Shown here: piece after piece, positions 55,830-64,000 of the stretch
Layout: every line of letters starts with the position of its first letter
Numbering within the stretch: position 1 is the stretch's first letter
DNA from: Flavobacterium ammoniigenes
Lineage (GTDB): Bacteria; Bacteroidota; Bacteroidia; Flavobacteriales; Flavobacteriaceae
Length of the DNA stretch: 64,000 bases
Assembly (NCBI RefSeq): GCF_020886055.1
Contig: NZ_AP025184.1
Location: forward strand, 2,170,001 to 2,234,000
Direction of reading: 5' to 3'
Position numbers and translations under genes: made by a program
Notes under the pieces: model-generated
What the model saw: only the letters and a program-made list of their open reading frames with translations
Databases searched by the model: none
What the model was told of the DNA's origin: nothing

Positions 55830-56765
55830 TTATACTAAAACTGATTTCAAATCAGCATTCATATTTCTAACTGCATCAGCACTTTTAGCAAATAATGCTT
55901 TTTCTGCGTCATTTAATGTGATATCAACGATTTGTTCTACTCCGTTTTTACCAATAATACAAGGAACACCAATACAAATATCATTTTGCCCGTATTCGCC
56001 TTCTAGGAAAACAGAACAAGCAATCATTTTCTTTTGGTCATTCAAAATACTATCCACTAAATATGCTACTGAAGCACCTGGTGCATACCAAGCTGAAGTT
56101 CCTAAAAGTCCAGTCAAAGTGGCTCCACCTACCATAGTTGATGCCGCTACTTTATCCAAAGCGTCTTGTGAAAGAAATTCAGAAACTGGAATACCATTAT
56201 AAGAAGCCAATCGCGTTAATGGAATCATAGTCGTATCTCCGTGACCTCCTATTACCATTGCAGACACATCATTTGAAGGTTTGTCTAAAGCTTGAGACAA
56301 GTAATATCTGAAACGAGAGCTATCTAAAGCACCTCCCATTCCAATAATTCTGTTTTTTGGTAAACCTGTAGATTTTAATGCCAAATAGGTCATGGTATCC
56401 ATAGGATTAGAAACAACTACTACAATTGTATTAGGTGAATGAGCCAACACATTTTCGGCAACTGTTTTCACAATACCTGCGTTAATACCAATCAATTCTT
56501 CACGAGTCATTCCTGGTTTTCTTGGAATTCCAGAGGTAATAACTACCACATCGCTATTGGCTGTTTTAGAGTAATCATTGGTTACCCCAATTACTTTCGT
56601 ATTAAAACCAGTATTAGTAGCACACTGCATAATATCCATCGCTTTACCTTCGGCAAAACCTTCTTTAATATCCAATAAAACTACTTCGCTTGCAATTCCT
56701 CTATACGAAATCACATCAGCACAGGTTGCTCCCACATTTCCTGCTCCTACAATTGTAACTTTCAT
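55830..56765 (-). CDS. mdh: Malate dehydrogenase
   Basis: The TCA-cycle enzyme that interconverts malate and oxaloacetate with NAD. At 311 residues it belongs to the LDH-like MDH group found in Bacteroidota. The Rossmann motif is GAGNVGATCA at the N-terminus (about 7-16). The Asp of VVLLDIKEG (about 33) selects NAD over NADP. TSGIPRKPGMTREEL carries the mobile-loop Arg residues, and GGHGDTTMIP has the catalytic His (about 174). It starts 54 bases after the gyrB stop with no clear promoter, so it is likely co-transcribed with gyrB. It ends with a good terminator. Confidence 0.95.
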   Translation of the reverse strand: MKVTIVGAGNVGATCADVISYRGIASEVVLLDIKEGFAEGKAMDIMQCATNTGFNTKVIGVTNDYSKTANSDVVVITSGIPRKPGMTREELIGINAGIVKTVAENVLAHSPNTIVVVVSNPMDTMTYLALKSTGLPKNRIIGMGGALDSSRFRYYLSQALDKPSNDVSAMVIGGHGDTTMIPLTRLASYNGIPVSEFLSQDALDKVAASTMVGGATLTGLLGTSAWYAPGASVAYLVDSILNDQKKMIACSVFLEGEYGQNDICIGVPCIIGKNGVEQIVDITLNDAEKALFAKSADAVRNMNADLKSVLV

Positions 56766-56819
56766 GTTGTTATATTTTAAAAATTATTTTATTTTCTAAA
56801 ATCCGATTGAAGCTCTAGG

Positions 56820-58772
<1,953 letters not shown>

Positions 58773-58797
58773 CTAAAATGTAAAATTGTATAACAAG

Positions 58798-58805
58798 CAA
58801 ATATA
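58798..58805 (-). promoter_or_regulatory. -7 element of gyrB
   Basis: TATATTTG followed by C on the minus strand matches TAnnTTTG, 34 bases before the gyrB ATG. The -33 position is not TTTG. Confidence 0.5.
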
Positions 58806-58881
58806 TAAAAACAGGGGTTATTGGAGAAAGAAATTCCGCTTTATAAATGTTAAGTTATCAACATTTGTTTATATTTTAAAC

Positions 58882-58917
58882 AAAAAAAAACGTTCTTCTT
58901 ACGAAAAACGTCTTTTT
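58882..58917 (-). terminator. Intrinsic terminator after asnB
   Basis: On the minus strand ACGTTTTTC pairs with GAAGAACGT (one wobble) around GTAA and is followed by a long T-run, 31 bases after the asnB stop. Confidence 0.75.
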
Positions 58918-58948
58918 ACAAAAAATATTTGAACTAATCTAAAATTTC

Positions 58949-60550
58949 TTATTTAGCAATCTCGACATCGGCTTGAACGTGAGCCGCATTGGCTCTACCA
59001 CTTGGATCTTGATTTTCTTGCCATTTTGGAATCCATTTGCGTACAGTTTGAGCCGCACTCACTTGTGGATAGTATTTGTTAAAGATCGATCTATAGAAAT
59101 ACGCTTCTTTAGTCGTTGGCGTATTGTAAGGGAACTCAGCTTCTGCACCTGCTAATTGCGTATCTGTAACTTGAGAAGAACAATACTCGATCAATTGATC
59201 AATCCAGTTGTATCCTACACCGTCAGAGAATTGCTCTTTTTGTCTCCACAATACCTCATCTGGTAAATACGGATTGTCTGGTGTATCGAATGCTTTTCTT
59301 AGAATATATTTTTCTTTTCCATCGTAGGTTTTCGGCATTTTCTCTTCTGGTTTGATTCGAACAGCCATGTCTAAGAACGCTTTGTCTAAGAAAGGAACTC
59401 TCGCCTCTAAACCGTGAGCCATTGTTGATTTATCTGCTCGTAATAAATCGGCAGTAAATAATTTCTGAACTCTTTCAATCGTTTCTTTTTGGAAATCTTC
59501 TACAGTTGGTGCATTTCTAAAATACAAATACCCACCAAAAATCTCATCAGCTCCTTCGCCAGAAAGTACCACTTTGATTCCCATATCAGTGATGGCTTTT
59601 GACAAGAAATACATCGGTGTACTTGCACGAATAGAAGTTACATCGTACGTTTCTAAATGCCAGATCAATTTATCTAAGATTTCGATTCCTTGCTCAATAG
59701 TGAAATGAATTTCGTGGTGCTCCGTACCTAAATATTCAGCTACTTTTTTAGCCGCTTTAGCATCTGGTGCATCAGCATCTAATCCAATTGAAAAGGAGTG
59801 TAGTTTTTTACCACTTTCTTTCAATAATCGTGACGCAATTGAAGAAGTCAAAGATGAATCCAAACCTCCTGAAAGCAATACTCCAATTGGCACATCACTC
59901 ATCAAACGTTTACGAGTAGCCTCAGTCAAGGTTTCTCTGATCAAATCCAAATCTAATTCTTGATCTGCTTTAGTATAATCTTCATATTCTGGTTGGTAGT
60001 ATTTTACAAAACCAGTGTTGGGTGTGTAATAGTGTCCTGGAGGAAAAGTAGAGAATGTTTTACATTGATCAGCAATAGGTTTCATTTCTGAAGCAAAATA
60101 GATTCTTCCTCTATCGTCTAAACCGTAATACAATGGCTTCACTCCCATTGGATCTCTACCTGCAATAAAATCATCACCATCTACTACAACAAAAGCCCAA
60201 TCTCCATCTAACATGTTACAGAAATCGTATTTGAATTCTTCATATAAATGAACAATAACTTCTGAATCGGATTTGGTTCTAAACGTATGTCCTTTTAAAA
60301 CTCCATCTCTTAATGCTTGGTGATTGTAAACTTCTCCATTATGTACCATCCAAGCTGTTGAAGTTCCTTGAATTGGTTGACGCCCTGAATGTAAGTCAAT
60401 AATTGACAAACGCTCGTGACTTAAAATATGTCCATTCTCTGTAATATGTAAATCACTTTCATCAGGACCACGGTGTGTCATTCTTTTTGAAAGTTCTCTT
60501 ACTAATTGTTCATCTTTTCCTTTTCCAATGATGGCTAATATTCCGCACAT
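58949..60550 (-). CDS. asnB: Asparagine synthase B (glutamine-hydrolysing)
   Basis: The enzyme makes asparagine from aspartate, ATP and glutamine. The 533-residue product starts MCGILAIIG, with Cys2 as the nucleophile of the class II amidotransferase domain (about 1-185, RLSIIDLHSGRQP, MVHNGEVYNH, FRTKSDSEVIVHLYE). The synthetase domain carries the PP-loop VLLSGGLDSSL (about 224-234) and VLSGEGADEIFGGYLYFRNAP (about 325-345). It is slightly shorter than E. coli AsnB at the C-terminus. Monocistronic, with its own terminator; the 203-base gap upstream is AT-rich and includes a 16-base near-palindrome (60659-60674), with no clear promoter match. Confidence 0.94.
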   Translation of the reverse strand: MCGILAIIGKGKDEQLVRELSKRMTHRGPDESDLHITENGHILSHERLSIIDLHSGRQPIQGTSTAWMVHNGEVYNHQALRDGVLKGHTFRTKSDSEVIVHLYEEFKYDFCNMLDGDWAFVVVDGDDFIAGRDPMGVKPLYYGLDDRGRIYFASEMKPIADQCKTFSTFPPGHYYTPNTGFVKYYQPEYEDYTKADQELDLDLIRETLTEATRKRLMSDVPIGVLLSGGLDSSLTSSIASRLLKESGKKLHSFSIGLDADAPDAKAAKKVAEYLGTEHHEIHFTIEQGIEILDKLIWHLETYDVTSIRASTPMYFLSKAITDMGIKVVLSGEGADEIFGGYLYFRNAPTVEDFQKETIERVQKLFTADLLRADKSTMAHGLEARVPFLDKAFLDMAVRIKPEEKMPKTYDGKEKYILRKAFDTPDNPYLPDEVLWRQKEQFSDGVGYNWIDQLIEYCSSQVTDTQLAGAEAEFPYNTPTTKEAYFYRSIFNKYYPQVSAAQTVRKWIPKWQENQDPSGRANAAHVQADVEIAK

Positions 60551-60753
60551 AATCTTTAATTTACTATTTTGTTATTTTGTTGCGGCAAAGATGAGTCATA
60601 AGTTACAATTGAGAAACACAAATGAATAATTAAGTTATAATATTTAACTTAAATTTAAATTTTATACATAAAATGTAATTAAAAAGATGTAAAATGAGAA
60701 TTTTGGTTACATTTTATAATTTGAAGCAATAAAACAGAACAGTAATTGCGGGT

Positions 60754-61218
60754 TTATTCAACACTTTCAATACAATACGAAGTCCCATTGATCTCAAAAG
60801 TAAACCCCACTTGATTTCCCATTAACTTAGCGCCAAGTGGTGATTGCGGCGACAAGGCAATGACATTAATTCCTTTGATAGCTATTTTAGGTAATGCCAC
60901 ACTCAGATACAAATAAATACCATTGGCTTTGACCAAACTCCCTAAAGCAATAGTATCCAATTCTTTTGAAGCATCTATTTTATCTAAAATAGCTTTTTGA
61001 GCTAGGACTTCAGCCAGTTTGTGATTGATTTTCTCCTGCTCGATGTGCATCATGGACAATGCTGTTTCGTGCTTGTCTCCTGCCGAACCTTTGGCGTCAT
61101 TTTTAGAATCTTCGGTCAAAGCAGTAATCATATCCCGAAAGACATCAATCCGATCTTGGACTAATTGCAGATAATAGGCATGTGCTTTTTGTTTGAAAGT
61201 ACTCAAAGAAACGCTCAA
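60754..61218 (-). CDS. GreA/GreB-like C-terminal domain protein (154 aa)
   Basis: A 154-residue protein resembling the GreA/GreB family. It has an N-terminal helical part (LSTFKQKAHAYYLQLVQDRI), the diagnostic SAGDKHETA (about 45-53) at the turn and long second helix, and a C-terminal FKBP-like domain (VIALSPQSPLGAKLMGNQVGFTFE). True GreA has an N-terminal coiled-coil with two acidic tip residues; whether this acts on RNA polymerase is unclear. Automatic pipelines often misname such proteins 3-oxoacyl-ACP synthase. The frame starts with TTG immediately after the preceding stop (TAATTG); no ATG is available before residue 30, so TTG and translational coupling are likely. Confidence 0.72.
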   Translation of the reverse strand: MSVSLSTFKQKAHAYYLQLVQDRIDVFRDMITALTEDSKNDAKGSAGDKHETALSMMHIEQEKINHKLAEVLAQKAILDKIDASKELDTIALGSLVKANGIYLYLSVALPKIAIKGINVIALSPQSPLGAKLMGNQVGFTFEINGTSYCIESVE

Positions 61219-62985
61219 TTAAAAATCAAATTTATAATTGGCACCCAAAACTACTTGGAATCCTTGTACCGGATAATTCATCCATTTTTGATAGGCCTGA
61301 TTCAAGATATTATTGGCTTTCAAAAAACCTGTCAATCGCTCGCTGTGTTTGTAACCTACATGAGCATTCAAATCGATATACGATTCCAAAGTAGTTGGAA
61401 TGTAGGTTGGTGCTACAATATAAACTCTGTCATTGTTGGCTTGCAAATCTTTTCGAGTACCCACAAAAAACACATCTGCACCAGCGTACCATTTTGAATT
61501 TAGGGAGTAATCTAGATTGGCATTGAATTGCAGTGCTGGCAAATTCCAAGCTTCAGGTTGATTTGCAGTGTTGTAAATAGACAGCGTACTATTGGCTCCA
61601 AAACTAATCGCTTCCGAAATATCGGCTTTCAATTCGCCAAAAAATCGAACTGTTTTTACATTATCATAAACGATGCTCAATGAATTACCAAAAGCATAGG
61701 GTTGATTATTGACATCCGATGAGAAATCATTGCTTTTAAACATGGCTTTGTTGTTCTCATCTACAAACGAACCTCTAATATTATAACTGATATTGTCTGC
61801 TAATTTTCCTTTTAAACCTGCATATACATCATACTTTTTATTGGTTGGCGCAATCTGAAGTGTTGGGGACAAAAAGGGATTTTCATTTACAAAATCGAGA
61901 TACGAATTTTGATCCAATCCTCCTTCGGCTCCTGCATAAAAAATCATCAAATCGCCCACTACTTTGTGCGAAGCGGTAAGTTGTGGATACAAGAAAAGTT
62001 GGTTGTTACTGTGTTGGGTATCCAAACTGTAATACAAGCCCAATCCTAAATGCATGGACCAATTGTCTTTTTCCAATTCATAACTTGGCGAAATCCCGAA
62101 ATTAGTAAACCCATATTTTGAAGGTTCAGTATTGGTTCGATTGTAATTATGATCAAAATGACCGCCCAAATAATCCACGATAGCATTCAGTTTAATTTCT
62201 TTACCTAAAGCTGTAAATTGAAAAGAGGGTTTAGCATAAAATCGGTTTTCCGATGAGCCAAATGCATCTGAAAAATGGGCAAATTTAAAACTCGAGGCTT
62301 GCAAAATACTTTCGTTAAATTCAATTTTAGAATCTAATGTAATCGTGTTATAGGATTGTTTTGGTTCAATTCCCCAAACTAAAACATCATAAGCAGAAGG
62401 CACCAATAAATTCGTAAAATTGGTTGGCAATCCATACCAATGGTAGATTTGATTTTGATAGCCTAAATTAATATTCCAAGACAATTCTTTCGCTTCTGTT
62501 CCATAAGTAACATCCAACGATGTGTCGTAAAATGAATTTTCTAAATCCACTCCTTTGATTCCTCCTTGAGATGATAAATGACGAAACATTCCCGCCACAT
62601 ATTCCTCACTATTTAGATCTTGAGTAGCAAACAACTCTGCATTCAATGTTCCATAATTACCGCCTCCAAACGTAGCGTAGCTTTTGTAAAAACGACCTAA
62701 TTCCTCTTGATCTACCTCTTCAGCTCTTCCTTTATTTGGCGTAAAAGTAGAAGCTACAGGAAAAGAAAAAATACTATATTTTACTGTTTCTTTTGGGCTA
62801 GTTCCTTCTACATTCAAGGCAGGAGTTTCTTTTATCTTAAAAGCGTCAGAAATAGTTGGGCTATACGATTTGACCACATTTACCTCTTCGGTTCTAATTT
62901 TTTCTTGTTTTTTCTGTGCCAATGCTAATTGCGAAACACACAATAACACTACAAATGTCGAATATCTTAAAACAATTTTTTTCAT
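61219..62985 (-). CDS. TonB-dependent receptor-like outer-membrane beta-barrel protein
   Basis: A 588-residue exported protein. The ATG at 62985 starts a signal peptide (MKKIVLRYSTFVVLLCVSQLALAQ); the TTG at 62994 adds only three residues. The N-terminal part (about 30-95, VNVVKSYSPTISDAF) is not a normal plug, and the rest is a series of amphipathic beta strands typical of an outer-membrane barrel. The C-terminal FKANNILNQAYQKWMNYPVQGFQVVLGANYKFDF matches the end of TonB-dependent receptors and the aromatic C-terminus recognised by BamA. It lacks an evident TonB box and its ligand is unknown. It lies 31 bases after the PhzF-like gene and is coupled to the GreA-like gene downstream. Confidence 0.75.
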   Translation of the reverse strand: MKKIVLRYSTFVVLLCVSQLALAQKKQEKIRTEEVNVVKSYSPTISDAFKIKETPALNVEGTSPKETVKYSIFSFPVASTFTPNKGRAEEVDQEELGRFYKSYATFGGGNYGTLNAELFATQDLNSEEYVAGMFRHLSSQGGIKGVDLENSFYDTSLDVTYGTEAKELSWNINLGYQNQIYHWYGLPTNFTNLLVPSAYDVLVWGIEPKQSYNTITLDSKIEFNESILQASSFKFAHFSDAFGSSENRFYAKPSFQFTALGKEIKLNAIVDYLGGHFDHNYNRTNTEPSKYGFTNFGISPSYELEKDNWSMHLGLGLYYSLDTQHSNNQLFLYPQLTASHKVVGDLMIFYAGAEGGLDQNSYLDFVNENPFLSPTLQIAPTNKKYDVYAGLKGKLADNISYNIRGSFVDENNKAMFKSNDFSSDVNNQPYAFGNSLSIVYDNVKTVRFFGELKADISEAISFGANSTLSIYNTANQPEAWNLPALQFNANLDYSLNSKWYAGADVFFVGTRKDLQANNDRVYIVAPTYIPTTLESYIDLNAHVGYKHSERLTGFLKANNILNQAYQKWMNYPVQGFQVVLGANYKFDF

Positions 62986-63016
62986 AATTTTCAATAATTA
63001 ATAACTCTTTATCAAT

Positions 63017-63880
63017 TTATACTTCCCAGGTTCCTTTAGCGATGTATTGAGAATTCCCTCCTATTTTTATATCAAAATTAACCCCATCCCATTGTCCATT
63101 AAAATAAATTTTGGAAGGTCGCCCAATGGCATCACCCTGCTGGTTGGTGATTTGTAAATTGGCAGCATGGTACTTTAATAAATAAGCCTGTAAACAAGTA
63201 CTCGCACTTCCTGTGGCAGCATCTTCTTTCAATTGACCATTTTCGATGTACAACATTCTGCTGTACAAATCATTTCCTTCCAAATAGAAAAAATAAAGCG
63301 CTTGAAAGGCTGTTTTACAATTGGATTGCAACCATTCATGGGTGCACAATAAATCTAATTTCAAATTGGTTAACGCCTCTCTATTATTCAATGGAACAAT
63401 CACAAAAGCACTACCTGTACTCACTTCTTGTATTGGTAACTCAGCAGAAAAATCATTCTTTTTTAAAGTACTAAATTCCGAAAAACCCTCTGATGAAAAA
63501 GTAGAAAAAAACTCAGGTTGTGCTGATTGCAACCAAACCAATTCTCCTTCTTGATAAACCGGAATTTTTCCAATTGGCACCATCAGATTGATGGGTTGTT
63601 TTGGATCAGAAAAAATTCTATTCATAATCACCCAAGCAGTTCCAATAATGGGATGACCTGCAAATTTCATTTCAAATTCTGGGGTAAAAATTCGAATCGT
63701 TGCCGCATTCGTTTTCTTATCGATTTGTGTAATAAAGGTACTCTCTGCAAAATTAATTTCTCGAGCTATATTTTGCATTTCAGCTTGAGTTAAATCCTGC
63801 GCGTTTTCAAAAACAGCTAACTGATTTCCCGAATACTTACTTTCAGCAAAAACGTCTACAATATGAAATGGTAATGGCAT
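63017..63880 (-). CDS. PhzF family protein (isomerase/epimerase-like)
   Basis: A 287-residue member of the PhzF family, a diaminopimelate-epimerase-like double fold. The N-terminal half has FHIVDVFAESKYSGNQLAV and AREINFAESTFI, carrying the conserved catalytic Glu (about 47), followed by FAGHPIIGTAWVI (about 75-87). The C-terminal half has LKEDAATGSASTCLQAYLL (about 220-238), the second signature. In phenazine producers PhzF isomerises an aminohydroxybenzoate precursor, but no other phz gene is present here, so the substrate is unknown. It probably shares a transcript with the outer-membrane protein downstream. Confidence 0.88.
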   Translation of the reverse strand: MPLPFHIVDVFAESKYSGNQLAVFENAQDLTQAEMQNIAREINFAESTFITQIDKKTNAATIRIFTPEFEMKFAGHPIIGTAWVIMNRIFSDPKQPINLMVPIGKIPVYQEGELVWLQSAQPEFFSTFSSEGFSEFSTLKKNDFSAELPIQEVSTGSAFVIVPLNNREALTNLKLDLLCTHEWLQSNCKTAFQALYFFYLEGNDLYSRMLYIENGQLKEDAATGSASTCLQAYLLKYHAANLQITNQQGDAIGRPSKIYFNGQWDGVNFDIKIGGNSQYIAKGTWEV

Positions 63881-63884
63881 ACTA

Positions 63885-64000
63885 CTAATTGGTAATTGAT
63901 GAGTTTGTTTTAGATTCTTCAGCTTTTATAGCCTCCAAATCAGTTTGTGCTTTGGCCACAATATCGGTAAAATCAGAAAAGTTTTTTATGATTGTTTCCA
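63885..64000 (-). CDS. C-terminal fragment of an unidentified gene (partial)
   Basis: On the minus strand the last 116 bases hold 37 codons, ending ESKTNSSITN, and two consecutive TAG stops at 63882-63887; the frame continues past the right edge. The visible peptide is a helical, Lys/Glu-rich C-terminus (TIIKNFSDFTDIVAKAQ). The first two visible bases are TG, so the residue there could even be a start codon. Not enough sequence to name it. It stops just before the PhzF-like gene start, on the same strand. Confidence 0.5.
   Translation of the reverse strand, partial: ETIIKNFSDFTDIVAKAQTDLEAIKAEESKTNSSITN

Noticed and set aside
60659..60674. Near-palindrome ATTTTAT-AC-ATAAAAT upstream of asnB
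   Set aside because: Made only of A and T apart from one C in a very AT-rich stretch, so likely to arise by chance.
63017..63880. Phenazine biosynthesis cluster
   Set aside because: Only a PhzF-family gene is present; no other phz gene is nearby and the family is mostly of unknown function.

Overview
The window is a piece of an AT-rich chromosome from a member of the Flavobacteriia (phylum Bacteroidota), most likely Flavobacterium or a close relative. The evidence is a GldI-type gliding lipoprotein, a fused SecDF, a type III glutamine synthetase beside a eukaryote-like GSII, a PurM of about 390 residues, and repeated TAnnTTTG promoter -7 elements with almost no Shine-Dalgarno sequences. It reads as core chromosome. 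I see no rRNA, tRNA, insertion sequence, phage gene, integrase or CRISPR array, and no intergenic gap longer than 300 bases.

Layout. 1-5.3 kb: a partial DUF1800 gene (minus), then rdgB, a DEAD-box RNA helicase with an RG-rich tail, a CarboxypepD_reg-like secreted protein and a tiny Lys-rich protein (plus). 5.3-9.2 kb: Xaa-His dipeptidase (minus), a DUF3810 gene interrupted by an in-frame TAG, and an ECF sigma factor overlapping a membrane protein gene. 9.2-21.8 kb: mostly minus strand, with plsC-like acyltransferase, CoA-type NUDIX hydrolase, nitronate monooxygenase, mnmA, a YwqK-like repeat protein, yidC, pyrG, a DUF3820 protein, a periplasmic-binding-fold protein, guaA and a secreted unknown. 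22-27.8 kb (plus): ridA, a CLC-family antiporter, a DHH phosphoesterase, gldI and two tandem cyclophilin-FKBP fusions. 27.8-35.1 kb: two unknown proteins, purM and glnN (minus), then GSII, a DUF1543 protein and purU (plus). 35.3-38.1 kb (minus): alpha/beta hydrolase, pyrF, prfA. 38.3-42 kb (plus): a DUF6265 lipoprotein, a siderophore-type TonB-dependent receptor and a PepSY membrane protein. 42-44.7 kb: valS (minus). 44.9-50.3 kb (plus): DUF1573 protein, class I aminotransferase, folE, cysS, yidD, lgt. 50.4-64 kb (minus): prolyl oligopeptidase, secDF, mdh, gyrB, asnB, a GreA-like protein, an outer-membrane beta-barrel protein, a PhzF-like protein and the tail of one more gene.

Themes. Nucleotide and nitrogen metabolism is well represented (rdgB, pyrG, guaA, purM, purU, pyrF, folE, two glutamine synthetases, asnB). 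So is envelope biogenesis (yidC, yidD, lgt, secDF and the lipoprotein and periplasmic PPIase cluster around gldI). Translation is represented by mnmA, prfA, valS and cysS.

I did not find a convincing new multi-gene system. The observations most worth following are: a two-copy 80-bp intergenic repeat whose central hairpin keeps its pairing by compensatory base changes; the nonsense codon in DUF3810; the tandem dual-family immunophilins; a CLC protein with CLC-F-like motifs; a structured secDF leader with a 12-codon ORF; and a 36-residue Lys-rich protein preceded by an inverted repeat.
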